From: Paragyromitra xinjiangensis
Taxonomy: Eukaryota > Ascomycota > Pezizomycetes > Pezizales > Discinaceae
Length of the DNA stretch: 64,000 nt
Direction of reading: 5' to 3'
NCBI GenBank assembly: GCA_038503065.1
Contig: JBCAMK010000008.1
Span: forward strand, 1,488,001 to 1,552,000
Part shown: piece after piece, positions 12,312 to 24,160 of the stretch
Numbering within the stretch: the first letter of the stretch is position 1
How the letters are laid out: every line of letters begins with the position of its first letter
Translations under genes and position numbers: made by a program
The notes under the pieces: model-generated
Database searches by the model: none
What the model was told of the DNA's origin: nothing
Seen by the model: the letters and a program-made list of their open reading frames with translations, nothing else

Positions 12312-13413
12312 ATGTCTACCAACCCGTCAGAACTCGATTTATCCCAGATAAAGCTATCCTATGCTACACCCTCCCTTGGGATGCACCCATCACACACACT
12401 TCCCCTCAAACTTTCGGCCATCGCGACGGCAGGCTTTCAGGGTTGTGAACTTGGCTTTGATGATCTTCTTTCCTTCGCAAAGCAGTTTCTTCGACACCCT
12501 GACCTTACACCTGATGAATACGAAGACATCTGTGTTGCAGCCGCGGAAATAAAAAACCTCTGTTCCGAATTAAAACTTGAAATATTAGTTCTTCAGCCAT
12601 TTTCCAATTTTGAGGGGTATAATCAGGGATCGGAAAAACGGAAGGCAGCTTTCGACAAGGCAAAAGGTTGGATGAAAATTATGGATGCTCTAGGGTGCAA
12701 TATGCTTCAAGTGCGTATATATTCTAGGAGCAAATGACTTGTCTCAATTGAGCTCAAGTGCTAAACAAAAATCCAAGGTTGGCTCCACTGATGACCCGAA
12801 CACCGCGTCCTCTTTCACCGAAATTGCCCGAGATCTAGCTGCCCTAGCTGACCTCTATGCCCCCCGCAAAATCGCTTACGAAAATTGGGCATGGGGTTCA
12901 CACGTGAATACATGGAGCGACATTAACGAGATTATCACTATTGCAAACCGCCCTAATCTTGGCCTCTGTCTCGACACATTCCAGACTGCAGGTTTGGAGT
13001 GGGCGGATCCATGCTCCCCTTCAGGAAAGATTGAAAACGCCGACGAAAGATACCAAACCTCTCTACAGAAACTGGAAAAGACGGTAGACCCAGAAAAAAT
13101 ATTCTTTTTCCAGATCAGCGATGCGCTTCGGATGGAGCCGCCACTTGATCGGGAAAATCGGGAAATGCCCCCGAGAGCACGCTGGAGTCACGCGTCTCGA
13201 CCTGTTCCGTATAAGAATGGGTATTTGCCAGTTCTACCAATGGTCGAAGCGGTTTTAAAGACTGGTTTTAGGGGTTGGTTTAGTGTAGAAGTGTTTTTAG
13301 AAGAGGAACACTCAAAGGAGTGGAAGAGTGGGCTACTGGAAGGCTGGGCAAAGGAAGGAATTAATTCTATTAGAAGGTTGTTGAGAGAGGCTATAGAAAA
13401 TATCCAAACATAG
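12312..13413 (+). CDS. xylose isomerase-like TIM-barrel enzyme (dehydratase/isomerase family)
   Basis: Two exons, 12312-12710 and 12778-13413, give 344 codons with a phase-0 junction. The protein belongs to the AP-endonuclease-2/xylose isomerase-like barrel superfamily. It starts with the typical LSYATPSLGMH strand, then GFQGCELGFDDL, an early barrel Glu, YENWAWGSHVNTW, LGLCLDTFQTAG, IFFFQISDA and GWFSVEVF. The Glu, Asp and final Glu of these strands are in the positions of the divalent-metal ligands. Fungal members are annotated as sugar phosphate isomerase/epimerase or 3-dehydroshikimate dehydratase (quinate pathway); inosose dehydratase (IolE) has the same fold. The inositol-type porter next door makes a role in polyol or inositol breakdown attractive, but the substrate cannot be read from sequence. 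Confidence 0.87.
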
Positions 13414-15786
13414 GGATCGTTTTGTAACTTAGTTTGAACCTCCCCATTTTTCACTTCCCCTCTCCCGACCTATCGAAATACAAGGAAAAAAACTCGACAA
13501 GGAAGCTAGACCAAATGGTACCACATCTTTACATCAGCATAAGCAATATCAGGGTTCACACATACTAATTACCACCACACCACAAAAAATCACAAAACTC
13601 CTGTACACTTGGATTTGGTGTGTCTAGCTAGCTTATCATTCCAGAGCCCCATGCATACGAGTTGTATGTACGGGTTCCGTAGATGACAGAACACCGAGCA
13701 TAAAACCCCTCAATAATCCTTACGTTAAGAATGTCCCTCTATCCTATTGGCTACAATTCTTTTACTACTATCTATACCTAAGACCAAACAAGCATCCAAA
13801 AGAGGGTGCTTAATCATGAAAACTCACTCGTGAACACTTCACCCAGGCATATCTAAGAAGCTTCCTAATATCGTACCGTTGGGGTATGATCTCATAGCTT
13901 AGGGACGCTTCGGGGCAGAAACCCAAGAGAAGCATAGATACCCAAGCATATGGGCATCCGGGGGCCCGGGTTGCCAGACAAGTATACTGGTAGGGGCATA
14001 GTGCCAGTCTTTGGGGGGACGGGTAATCAAGCTATCCTCACCCCCTCATGCGTACCGCGAACCCCAACAAGCTTAAGACACACACCGCGCCTACAAAGTT
14101 TATCAAGAAAACCTGAGCACAGGAAGCTGATGAGACTAAACCCTTCCTGATATTGAAAGAACCATGGTGGTCTGCGCAACATCACTTCCATTCCGCCTTA
14201 ATAAAGAAAATTTAAACTATTGAGCCATTTTTATTCACAGCCTCTTCCCCGTGGCCAAAAAGCAGTGGACATTGCAGGAGGTCAGATGAAGAGAATTTTT
14301 CTCTTCCTTTTGCATTCACATAAGTGCAGTTCCAGGAGAAATACGTAGAGGTAAACCAGGGGTTTTTCGCGGAAACGGGTCTCCAAAAGGGGGGGAGGGG
14401 CAATTGCAAAGATATGCATGGCTCAAAGGCCCTAGATCCCCAAAGCCGGGTAGTATATAAGTAATCCAAACGCTTCAAGCGCCATGACATATTGAAAGAT
14501 CTAGAATACCATGGAATGCTATCCGGTTAGCTGCCCGATATTAAGAGGACAGCTGACAAGGCAACACAAATCTCGAATCAAGAATATTTATGGTCCCGTT
14601 CCAGTGCTTTACTCAAGATACCAAGCCCAAACCAGATCTCAACCCTATAAATTTATTGCCCCACCAGATCTATATCCCGCAACCCGTATAAGGCAAAGAT
14701 ATTCTACCCATACATGCTTGCATTAGCCACGTTGGATAGATGGCCAACAATAAACACCCCAGTACAGTAGTGTTTAAAGAGTGAAAACAGTATATCGGTG
14801 GACAAACACTGATACTGGTCATTTTTACTAAGAAAAGGTTCCTATAACTCTAAAAGTCCAGCAGATAACATGCCTGACAAGAAAATCGAGCCGAGGATCC
14901 GGTGTCTTGGCTGATGTACTCCTCATCCCCAAAACAATTCGGGTAAAAACGCAAAACTATTATTTTTTTTCAACACTCATGGGATTCGGGCCGGTGCGAC
15001 AATAACGTATGACGAACCTTCCTGACAAACTTACACGTTCCAGAATTCGAATTCATGAGCACATGATATGTTCCTACTGCGCCCATCTTTCGAAACCAAG
15101 AGAAAATAGTAAATAGAAGGTTCCCGTCTAATGTCTTGACATACGTATTTTAGAATCTATTGTGGCAGCTGCCCGGATCTAACGCTGCGTACTGGGAATC
15201 TTCGGGGCTTTCGCCGGAGATTTAATCCCCTGCCACGCATCAGCCTAAAGTTTCCAGCTTGCACGGTATACAACCCCAGCATCCCGACATATGGGGTAAG
15301 TACGACCCAAGCCAACTATCACAAAGCGGAAGCTTTGAAATGGTTGCTAATATATATCGGTTCCGCTAAGTCGGTCCTTAAAGTTTAAATTCATAGTTAA
15401 AACGTCTCCACTCCTAAGACAACCCGAAAGAGGATTAGTCGTCACAAACATAAGGATCAACGGCCCGAACCCGCAAAATATTAATATATGACCCTACAGA
15501 TTTGTACCTTCGGGGAATCCCCGAACCCCAAATCTTAACTAATAGAGATGAAATCACTACGCAGGTGCGGCGCCAAAACCTTCATGCCGTCGGTCCGGCC
15601 AGCTTTATTTCCCCACAAATGCTGTATTGAGTGATCAACCTCGGCGGCCTAGCTCCAGAAAAAAACATTAATTAACTCCTGGAAATTCCCCCATAGATTC
15701 AATCTAGAAACTATATAAGTTGGTGTCGCTCTTCCCTTTCTCCAAGAACTACCAACCTTCATAACATTCCCAGCAAACTTGACACG
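13414..15786. other. intergenic region upstream of AA9 gene
   Basis: About 2.4 kb without a supported gene. Several open frames of 60-90 codons are present but none has a domain, signal peptide or splice structure. The long 5' interval is compatible with a regulated cellulase-type promoter, though no specific regulator site could be assigned. Confidence 0.45.
15712..15719 (+). promoter_or_regulatory. TATA box of the AA9 gene
   Basis: TATATAAG lies about 70 bases upstream of the AA9 start codon, followed by a pyrimidine-rich stretch and an A/C-rich leader. This is the normal spacing for a strongly inducible fungal secreted-enzyme gene. Confidence 0.6.
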
Positions 15787-17120
15787 ATGGTTTCTAAATC
15801 TCTCTTCCTATCGGGTTTGGCACTCTTGGCCTCTCAGGCCGCCGCTCATGGTGGTGTTGGAAAGTATATCATCGGTACTACTGAGTATCCTGGGTAAGCT
15901 ATCCTAAATAAGCAATAGGTCCAGAACATGAATTGATGCAGTCGGTTATAGATGGCAGCCTTATAACTCTGCGACTGGCCAATCAACCATCCAGAGGCAA
16001 TACAGCAGCTTCGACCCCATTCTTACCCCTGTAGGCACAAACATTAGGTGTAACAATGCTGGTCAAACTTCTCAGCTCACTGCGCCAATTGCAGGTATGT
16101 CTCTGTCATCGTGCATTATAGGTTCTAGTGCCCCTCTAACTTAATCATAGCTGGATCGAAGATTACTGCGGTTTGGACTCAGGTATGTTTCTAATATTTA
16201 TGATTCTCCTCTCGGTTTATCTTGCAATAGTAGAAGTCTGTTTTACAATTCTAATACGTCTATCTCTAGTGGACCCACGCAGAAGGCCCAGTTACTGTTT
16301 ACCTAGCCAAGTGTCCTGGAAGTTGCTCAACCTTCGATGGAAGTGGTGCTGTTTGGTTCAAGATTGATGAAGCTGGTCTTTTGTCTGGCACAGTCAATAA
16401 GGGTTCATGGGGTCTTGGTGTTATCTTGGACACTCTGCAGTGGACTACCACTATCCCAGCCAGTCTGGCACCCGGAGAGTACATTATCAGAGTGAGTACT
16501 CCTAACCCTCATCAAGAGACAATACTCATGATCATTGTGTCTGTAGCACGAGCTTTTGGCGCTCCACCAAGCAAATACCCCCCAATTCTACCCAGAGTGT
16601 GCTCAGCTCACCATCACCGGAAGCGGAACTTCATCCCCATCAGGTGGCTACCTCGCCAGTCTGCCTGGTGCTTTCAGCCTGTCTGATCCTGGTGTTACTA
16701 TTGATATCTACACCTCTACTGCCACTACCTACATAGTTCCTGGCCCCCCTGTATGGCCTGGTAGTGGCACTACCCCCCCACCTCCTGTTTCTTCCTCTCC
16801 TTCTACACCTTCTTCTTCAGCCGCTCCACCTCCTCCTAAATCATCATCATCCTCTTCCGCTGCCCCAAGCGCAACTGGTGCTCCCGTCTCTAAGTACGGG
16901 CAATGGTAAATACTCTACCCGATTATCCTTGCTTCTTGATTAGTTTGTCTGACATAAGGATCAGCGGAGGAATCGGCTGGACGGGTTCTACCAACTGCAC
17001 TGGTTCTACCTGCACAAAGGTCAACGATTACTATTTCCAGGTATATCCCAAACACAAAAACCTATTGCTTCATGACAACGTACCAGAACTAATATATATA
17101 CAAACCCCTAGTGCTTGTAA
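15787..17120 (+). CDS. AA9 lytic polysaccharide monooxygenase with C-terminal CBM1
   Basis: A secreted copper enzyme that oxidatively cleaves cellulose. Seven exons join in phase to 315 codons: 15787-15893, 15952-16094, 16151-16182, 16270-16491, 16547-16905, 16965-17040 and 17112-17120. The signal peptide ends in SQAAA, leaving His as first mature residue (HGGVGKYIIG), the first half of the copper histidine brace. The second brace His is in RHELLALH and the axial Tyr in QFYPECAQL. WTHAEGPVTVYLAKCPGSC is a family hallmark. A Pro/Ser linker (TPPPPVSSSPSTPSS region) leads to a type 1 cellulose-binding module, KYGQCGGIGWTGSTNC onward, ending QCL. The last exon is only 9 bases and supplies the final disulfide Cys of the module. 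All functional residues are intact. Confidence 0.95.
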
Positions 17121-19112
17121 AAACCTAGTCTCGGCTAGAATTAGTGACAGCCGTGGCTCGAGGCGCTTGTTTTCCATGTATCGTATTCAAGAAATGTTAA
17201 TACGTAAAAAAATTTCAGAGGATATCTTTAGACACATAAATGACCTCTATACAAACTAATTTTGGTAACTCGAGAGCTTCGGAAAGATCGGAGATCAGCC
17301 AATCAACCCTCATTCAAATAAGTTCCCCCCCCTCCTCCTCCTATCCTTCCTCCCCGCAATCTCGTACCCCAATAGTCGAAATACCAACTCCGAATCTTCT
17401 CGGCAGGGCCCATCCGCGGGAGTCAACCATCCTTGTGTAAATCATCCAACAGTATGACAGAACTCGATATACCTAGCAAATCATAGAATGTCACTCAATT
17501 AGTCCTAGTTGAACCCACCCCTTACCTTATCATAGTAGCCTTACGGTGTCTAACTTTACGCACAATCTATTATCTAAAAGTTCCCATGAACTCTCGAGAC
17601 GATGCGATCTTGATCGCGTTAGTGCCTGCATGCTTTGTAAAATGCCAACCGTAGTCTCTCAAACACATCCCATGACTGCATATGCTGTCTATTCCCGAGA
17701 AATAGAGAGAGAGAAATGCGCACAACCAGAAATTCAGCCAGTAAAATTACGTTTTTCTTTTTTTTCTCCCACGCGTTGAGGGAATATGAAAGTGGCCCTT
17801 CGATCTGCATCCCTAAATCGAAGCTAATGTAAGCGTTCGCCCCGAGCACTGGAGTCGTAACCATGGATACCTATTCAGTCAATGGAATGCAGCTATCGCG
17901 CGGAAGAGTTATTTTGAGTAACCAGCAACAACTATATTTTCCCTAATAAGTATTTTTTTTGCCCTAAGCTCTGTCTTTCCTTATCTCAATTACTATCGTT
18001 GCCCACCTTCCTAGGATTGGCTACGTTTGGTCACAGATTTTTCACCCGCCAAGATTTTGCGAGCGTATGCCAAAAAAACTCTGGATATAACTCGAGATAA
18101 ATGTTAGCATAGGTATGGCCATCATAGCTCTTCGCTACGAATAAGCTCCTCTTGCTTGCGCCACGAGTAGAACAGAAAACTTAGCCGAGCAAACCCTAAC
18201 TCATCGCGAGCAAGATATGTCCTGGCACTACGGGTAAGGGTGTGTCTAATAATATACTAAGCTGACTGCGGCCGGGAAACAACCTCACCAACTCATCAGT
18301 AACACAAGTCAACAGTACACTAGAAACACTATTGGTACTACGTATGCGATAATGCCTATCGATAGAGTCTGATGCCCGATCATCTGCCACATTCACTTAC
18401 CTGCGCTGTGACGTACCCTGCAAACTTCAACTATCGTAGCTGGCCGAAAAGCACTTCAGTGTAACTTCGAATCCATGTTCAATCCACAAGCCAAAGGATA
18501 TTCAACTACTTTGCCAAACTTAGCAAATAAGCCTTGGCCTAGACGAGGAAGCATACATGCAACTAGTGGCAAAACTGATTGCTCCCATTGCTCGTTTGCG
18601 AATAATGCGGGGAAGATCTTCATGTACGGTAGACCCGTATTACTGCGACATGGATTGGACGACCAGTCACAAGCAAGCTATTTTCGGAAACTTTTTTTTT
18701 TCACCTCCAGAGACCAACGTTCCACTTCACGTAATACTATCGTGAAATATCTAGAGATTCAGTAGTTTAGTAATTGAGTAATCAGGAGTAGCCTGAGTCT
18801 GGATAATTGAGCACATGGATCATGCGATTGTCCCAGACGCGATGGATACCTTGTACACATGATCTCTGAATACGAAGACCTCACCAAACTATTCTGATAC
18901 CGGCCTTTCCGCGGATGCAATCTGCCGAGCAGACTCTTCGAGAATTGCAACTAAAAACGAGATCATTGACATTTTCTGAGTCTATAAAACCCCCTCCAAG
19001 GCCCTCCTTTATTGCAATACACTCAACAACGAGCATCAGGCATCGATATCTCCCAGAATATATCTCAACAGCTACCCCTTCCAAAACCATCCAGTTTACC
19101 CTAAAACCAAAA
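17121..19112. other. intergenic region
   Basis: About 2 kb between two genes for secreted proteins on the same strand. No gene is supported. The only element I can place is a TATA box near its right end. Confidence 0.45.
18983..18989 (+). promoter_or_regulatory. TATA box of small secreted protein gene
   Basis: TATAAAA, preceded by TC and followed by a C-rich stretch, lies about 125 bases upstream of the start codon of the cysteine-rich secreted protein, leaving room for a 5' leader of about 90 bases. Confidence 0.5.
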
Positions 19113-19622
19113 ATGCAGTTCTCCACTTTTATCATTGCCCTCTTCGCCTTGGTTGCCTCTGTCATTGCTAGCCCCCTCCTCACCGAACGCACAATTCAAT
19201 ATTGTGGAACTCAGCCATACGATCCTGCGAATGTAAGTCTAGTTTACCAATAAATACACTCAGAAGAGTATCTAACCCTGAAAAACTTCAGTACACCTGC
19301 TACAGTGGAAATCTCCTTTGCCCCATCACTGGTGGTGTCATCTATCAGCCATGCGGCGCCGCCTGCTTCAATCCTGCGAACTATGGTTGCGTTAACGGAC
19401 AACTTGTGCCTACTGGAAAATGCAACGGCCAAGTTTACGATAAGAACTCGGTATATCCTCCCTATCCATTGATAGCAAGATACAGGCTTTAACGAGAGAA
19501 AAATTTAGTACGTTTGTGTGAGCAATCACCTTTGCCCTACGGCATTCCCGAATCTCTGCGGCATAGCCTGCTATTCCTTGAGCCAATACCACTGTGTAAA
19601 CGGCGTGTTGGTTCAGAATTAG
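19113..19622 (+). CDS. small secreted protein with two CBM52-like cysteine-rich repeats
   Basis: Three exons (19113-19232, 19292-19450, 19509-19622) join at phase 0 to 130 codons. A signal peptide (FIIALFALVASVIA) precedes two tandem repeats. Repeat 1, residues about 30-80: CG, YDPANYTC, LCP, CGAACF, YGCVNGQLV. Repeat 2, residues about 86-128: CNG, YDKNSTYVC, LCP, CGIACY, YHCVNGVLV. The shared pattern is C-x4-5-YD-x3-Y-x-C, then LCP, CG-x-AC-F/Y and Y-x-CVNG-x-LV. It matches my recollection of the short carbohydrate-binding domain on fungal wall glucanases (CBM52, first described in the fission yeast septum glucanase Eng1). No catalytic domain is attached, so the whole mature protein is two binding modules. 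A role on the fungal wall, or as an effector-like lectin, is inference. Confidence 0.82.
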
Positions 19623-21107
19623 CTGAGCCCCATGGATCCTAGAGCATAGCCTAGGGGGAATTGATTGACCTGGCCTTAGTTACTTGTTGAGATTCTATTT
19701 CAAGATTCATATTGACGCTCTTTATATCCGATTTCGCGATAGGATATTTTTCTTTTTATCTTACTTATTATGTATTCATTTACATAAAACTATATCAAAT
19801 CAAAATATTACACCCTTTGCAATATGCGAGTACCTGGTAATTTGAATGAGATACCAATCGAATCATACGTATATATCCTTAGTGAGAAATACATTCCAGG
19901 TAAATCGATCCCACCGCACCATCAGCAAGCTCCCACATCACCAATCGTAGAAACCAGTTCTCTAGCTAGTCAAGGCTATACGTGAGCTGACATCGATCCA
20001 AGTTTTTGTAGATCTACGTGGCAAAATTAGTCTAGCCCAAGTATGTTAAAGGTCATTTCCATCATGGCTGCCGATACTCCCGGGACATATACAAGCTAAC
20101 CCTAAGGCTCAGTATCACCTTATGTCATACGTGAAGATATCGAACCTGTTATCTTATATGCTACGTCTCACCTCAATGCTGCTGCCAAGTGTCTATCTTG
20201 ACCGCCTGGAAAAATTTTATTACTCTTCTTCCAGACACGTTTTATCCTAAGGATATGACCAGCCAGCTATACCCTGTAGCCCAAAAGCGAGAACATATAC
20301 AGTAGCCAATGATTCCACAGCCTATATAGCCAGATTTACCTAATAATATGAACAAAAATAGATAGTAAAAGCAACAGCCAAGACAAATATCCAGGTAGAA
20401 AACCCGAATCATATGCCCCTCAATATTGGTCACAAACACAGCTTCCGCCATACCATACTCTATAGGTACGACAATACGTAAAAATACCTTCTACATCATT
20501 ATAGATCATTATAAACGGTTACAACCTGGCTGCTATTTCTAGACCCGGCCACGTTACAGCCAAACAGCCCCTATACATACGATTTAACAAAATCAGATCC
20601 TCTCTTTTAGAACCACATCCTAGTTTAAGGCGAATAATAAGTTTCAAAACGGAAAACAGAATCGAACAAAGACCATATCCCGTTTAATCTCCCTACTAAA
20701 TAAAGAAAAAACTTTCTCCTTCAGGGTAAGGTTTATGCGTCACAGATATCACTCGATTACTCGTGAAACATTACTATTGGAGTATTGCTTCTTAATTCAG
20801 GATCAAGTGTAGGCAAAGCAACGAACAAATAAATCTGGGAGTTAAAGGGAGCCGATCAGCCCTTTGTGCTCGGGAGACAAAGGCCCTCATAGCATATGTA
20901 TCGAGCCCCGAAGCTTGCTGGTTGAATAATTGATCAAGTCAACTATTCATTCCCGCAACAGCACCAATACTCAACGAATGCAAACGATCCAGGTCAAATA
21001 GTAGTCTCGTAGCCACGTTTTAGTCGCCCAGACCTTCTTCAATGTTTGGCGTTTAGAATCTAGATTCTCCCTACACATCACGTCAACCACCAGGTCTGAA
21101 ATCGAGA

Positions 21108-21239
21108 CTACTCGTCCTCCACCATAAGAACCGGAAACAATGGGGGTGTGGCTTTGTATGTTAGGAAGTCTGAGCACAATCCCGTAGCATACAAAGCCAC
21201 ACCCCCTGTTTTCCGGTTCTTATGGCGGAAGATAAGTAC
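21108..21239. repeat. long inverted repeat (hairpin-forming)
   Basis: Left arm 21108-21160 and right arm 21188-21239 are reverse complements around a 27-base spacer. The inner 38-39 bases (CCATAAGAACCGGAAA through GGGGGTGTGGCTTTGTATG) match apart from a one-base indel and a couple of changes. The outer 15 bases match with only transition differences. It could be a foldback or MITE remnant or a small-RNA hairpin; no target-site duplication is evident. Confidence 0.8.
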
Positions 21240-22603
21240 AAGAAGTCAAGGGGCCGCTAACTAACCCAAACATTACGAAAGTTAGGTTTTCAGATTCATG
21301 CTAAAATCAAGCTCTAAACCACCGCCATAACCCATAGGGTTGAATACGTGTACGAATTACCAATCAATCAATCAAGATACCAAATCAGACATCAAAGCGA
21401 CACTGATTTTCCCTCCTGAGACTCCCCGATATGAGCTACGCGCACACGTATGTAGTAGACGAATTAAACTAGATAATCACACTGTACTTCCCGTCAAACA
21501 CATCTAAAATCATAACCCCGCCAAAAAAAAAGGCCAGCTCTACGCATTGGCCCTTTCGACGATTTACTCCCATATATCTCCAGCATAGCGAGACCAAAAG
21601 ACAGTCGAGGCGATTCGAGGAGGGTCCAGACGTTAAGATTGTCATTTGTTTCTCACTTCGATCGGACGATTGACACCGAGAGTCAAGTGAATGAAATGAG
21701 CAAAATGAACAATCCTATTTTACAGCTCTCAGACCGAAATAGCCAAAGCTGTCCAGGCAGATAGAGGTACCAGATGTGTGGGGGTCAAGTTCCTTCTGCG
21801 GTCCCCAAACTTACCGCATTCTCCTGCAAATATACCTTAAAATTGCAGTAGATCCCTACGTCATCTACCGCTGCTACGTGAATGATACAGTCTCGTATTT
21901 GCTTCTAGGCCATCTACCCTAGCTAAACAGCCTCCCTTAGGGTATCAGATCCCGTATTAAAATTAGCCAAGACTCCGTGTGGTTACGATCTTCAGGAACA
22001 ATGTCTAAGAATCAAAACCTCGAAACCCAGGTCAGGTGATTTCGATCGGGTTGACCCTGGGATAAGAAATCGTTCGCTTAAGAGTTAGGCAGGGTCTATG
22101 CACTTTGCTAGTGACAAGTCTCGGATTTTCGAGACCACCGATTACGTCCTATAGTTTCCTGATCAGGACAAAGCTCCACTTCAAGGCACCGTCTCTTTGA
22201 TGCGACAGCAGGGGTTCTCGGGGAATGACGTAGAATACCGGATATTTCCAGGACCTATTCGGAGATGAGTGATATCTGGTGATTTGGAAGGACTCTCCAA
22301 TACTGACTAAGCCGTCTTTCACCACAACTATTATTAGATGATGGACATGGCAGATGCCTATGCCATTCCTGATTCCACCTCTCGTTACGCACGGGCTTAT
22401 CGAGATCGTCTGTGATTTCGAAAGTGCAGTAGTGGAATTTGTTTTCCTGGTTGTGATATCATCCCACAACTGCTTCGAGAGTGGCGCTGGCCTGCTGGCG
22501 TGTTGGCGAAAACCTCGGCTACCTGATCCGCAAACAGGATGGGGGGAGAAAGAGGAGGGGAGAAGCGGGGAAATGGCGTCGCCCTGCGCATACTGCATGC
22601 GCA

Positions 22604-22636
22604 CAGTGCACAGTGCAGTGCAGTGCAGTGCAGTGC
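22604..22636. repeat. CAGTG pentanucleotide microsatellite
   Basis: Five perfect CAGTG units with flanking imperfect copies are followed directly by a G-run. It is in non-coding sequence as far as I can tell. Confidence 0.85.
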
Positions 22637-23371
22637 GGGGGGGGAGAGGATCTGCAGCTGGGCGGAATCAAAGCCGAAGGGAATCTCAATCATACCACGG
22701 GCTGCCGTCCCATGTCGCTATGTACCTTGGCAACGGCAGTCTCTGGCACCGCTTGCTTGCGCCTTCCTGATCGGGATCTACCGGACAGCAAACGGTCGCC
22801 ATGGCAACTCGCGGCAAGGCGCGACAATTCCCCCCCAGCGTGCCTTCCGAATCAATCTTGGACCAAGATTCCGCTTCAGTGCGCGGGTGCACACTTGCTA
22901 TTAACGGTAACTGCAACACGGCCGGTCGGCCGATCGGCACCCAGGGACTGGATGAGGGGATATTTTCCTCCAGAATCGCTGTATATTATCGCTAAACGAA
23001 CATTGCTAGGCTGTATGCGGGTGCGAAATGGATCGCAGCTTGGTTTATGAGTATCGGAACATCTAGACCCCGAATTTGATGCGGCAGGGACTTCTGCATA
23101 CTGAGACGCCACCGATGCAGCTTTGGCTCTATCATTGACTACAATTCCAGGCACAAACGCGCAAATGCGGGGTCCTTGGAACAACGCATGACTGTGGGAT
23201 ATTTGGATCTCTAGACTTATGCGTCGCCGAAAAAAATCGGCGATATGGCTAGATGACAGCGCCACTAGGACCCTCCCCCCCCCCCAACAAAGGGTCCTCC
23301 TCGAATGTATATATATCTCGGGGTTTGGACGCTCCCTGCGGTCACTCACCCCCGCAAATCTCATATCTACA

Positions 23372-24160
23372 ATGTCTAAATCTACATCCTCATCTACAAT
23401 GCCCTCACAAAAGATAAACATCAAAGTGCGTGAAGCAACAGTGAAAGACCTCAATCGCATTGCAGACATCAGTAGTCTCGCATTCCTAAACAATGCCCTG
23501 TTTGACAACCTAAACCCACGCCGCCATCAATATTTTGAGTCTTTCCGATATACACGCCTTCGACACGCCCGAAACGCGATGTTGAAGCCTTCAATGAGAC
23601 TGCTGGTGGCTGAGACAGATTGTGGTGAAGTTGTGGGGTATGCGATGTGGGAACGACTGGGGAACGACCCAATTGCACAGAAAGTCAAAGCCGAGCGAGA
23701 CGGAATACTATTGCGTAAGTCTCCAGGTTCTACAGTGGCGAGTGAAAAAAAAAAGCTAATTGATCAATCAGGACTCGAAAGATTTCTTGTCAACGTTACA
23801 GACCGAATAAACTCGTACATCGCACCCGATCCTTCTGCCGATCCGATTGCCGCTACGCGATTACGAATAGCCAGCAATAAGCTCGAGAAACTCCATTGGG
23901 ACACTGCGGAGAGGAAAACACGATGGCATCTGCATTGGTTGGGTGTCGATCCTCAACACCAGAGGAAGGGAATCGGCAGACATTTGGCACAATGGGGTCT
24001 GGACAGAGCTATCGAGGACCGGGTATGGGCGGGGATAGAGTCTAGTGCTGTGGGGGAGAAACTGTATACCAGCATGGGATTCAAGGTAATAGGGGATCGA
24101 TTACCGTGTATAGAAGGGATAAACATGGGGACGGTGATGGCTTGGGAGCCAAAGCGATGA
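23372..24160 (+). CDS. GNAT-family N-acetyltransferase
   Basis: A single exon of 262 codons. The frame is open upstream, but the ATG at 23372 is the first that follows the C-run and leader-like sequence and gives a normal GNAT start; a second ATG nine codons on (before PSQKINIKVREAT) is also possible. The N-terminal strand INIKVREATVKDLNRI opens the fold. The acetyl-CoA loop is WLGVDPQHQRKGIGRHL (R/Q-x-x-G-x-G/A motif), and the C-terminal part has GIESSAVGEKLYTSMGF, where GEKLYTSMGF is the usual end of the domain. The central insert (residues about 100-165) is charged and probably helical. Fungal GNATs of this kind are mostly uncharacterised, and the acyl acceptor cannot be inferred. No neighbour suggests a pathway. 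Confidence 0.87.
   Translation: MSKSTSSSTMPSQKINIKVREATVKDLNRIADISSLAFLNNALFDNLNPRRHQYFESFRYTRLRHARNAMLKPSMRLLVAETDCGEVVGYAMWERLGNDPIAQKVKAERDGILLRKSPGSTVASEKKKLIDQSGLERFLVNVTDRINSYIAPDPSADPIAATRLRIASNKLEKLHWDTAERKTRWHLHWLGVDPQHQRKGIGRHLAQWGLDRAIEDRVWAGIESSAVGEKLYTSMGFKVIGDRLPCIEGINMGTVMAWEPKR

Larger units (their letters stand above)
19623..23371. other. gene-poor region with inverted repeat and microsatellite
   Basis: About 3.7 kb with no gene I can support. It holds a long inverted repeat at 21108-21239 and a CAGTG microsatellite at 22604-22636 inside a GC-richer patch (about 22480-23000). Overlapping open frames in that patch on both strands are best explained by low stop density in GC-rich sequence. 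The right end should carry the promoter of the acetyltransferase gene. Confidence 0.5.

Noticed and set aside
22481..23050. 189-codon plus-strand frame with overlapping frames on the other strand
   Set aside because: It lies in GC-rich repeat-containing DNA, has no domain or signal, runs through the CAGTG repeat, and other frames over the same bases are equally open.
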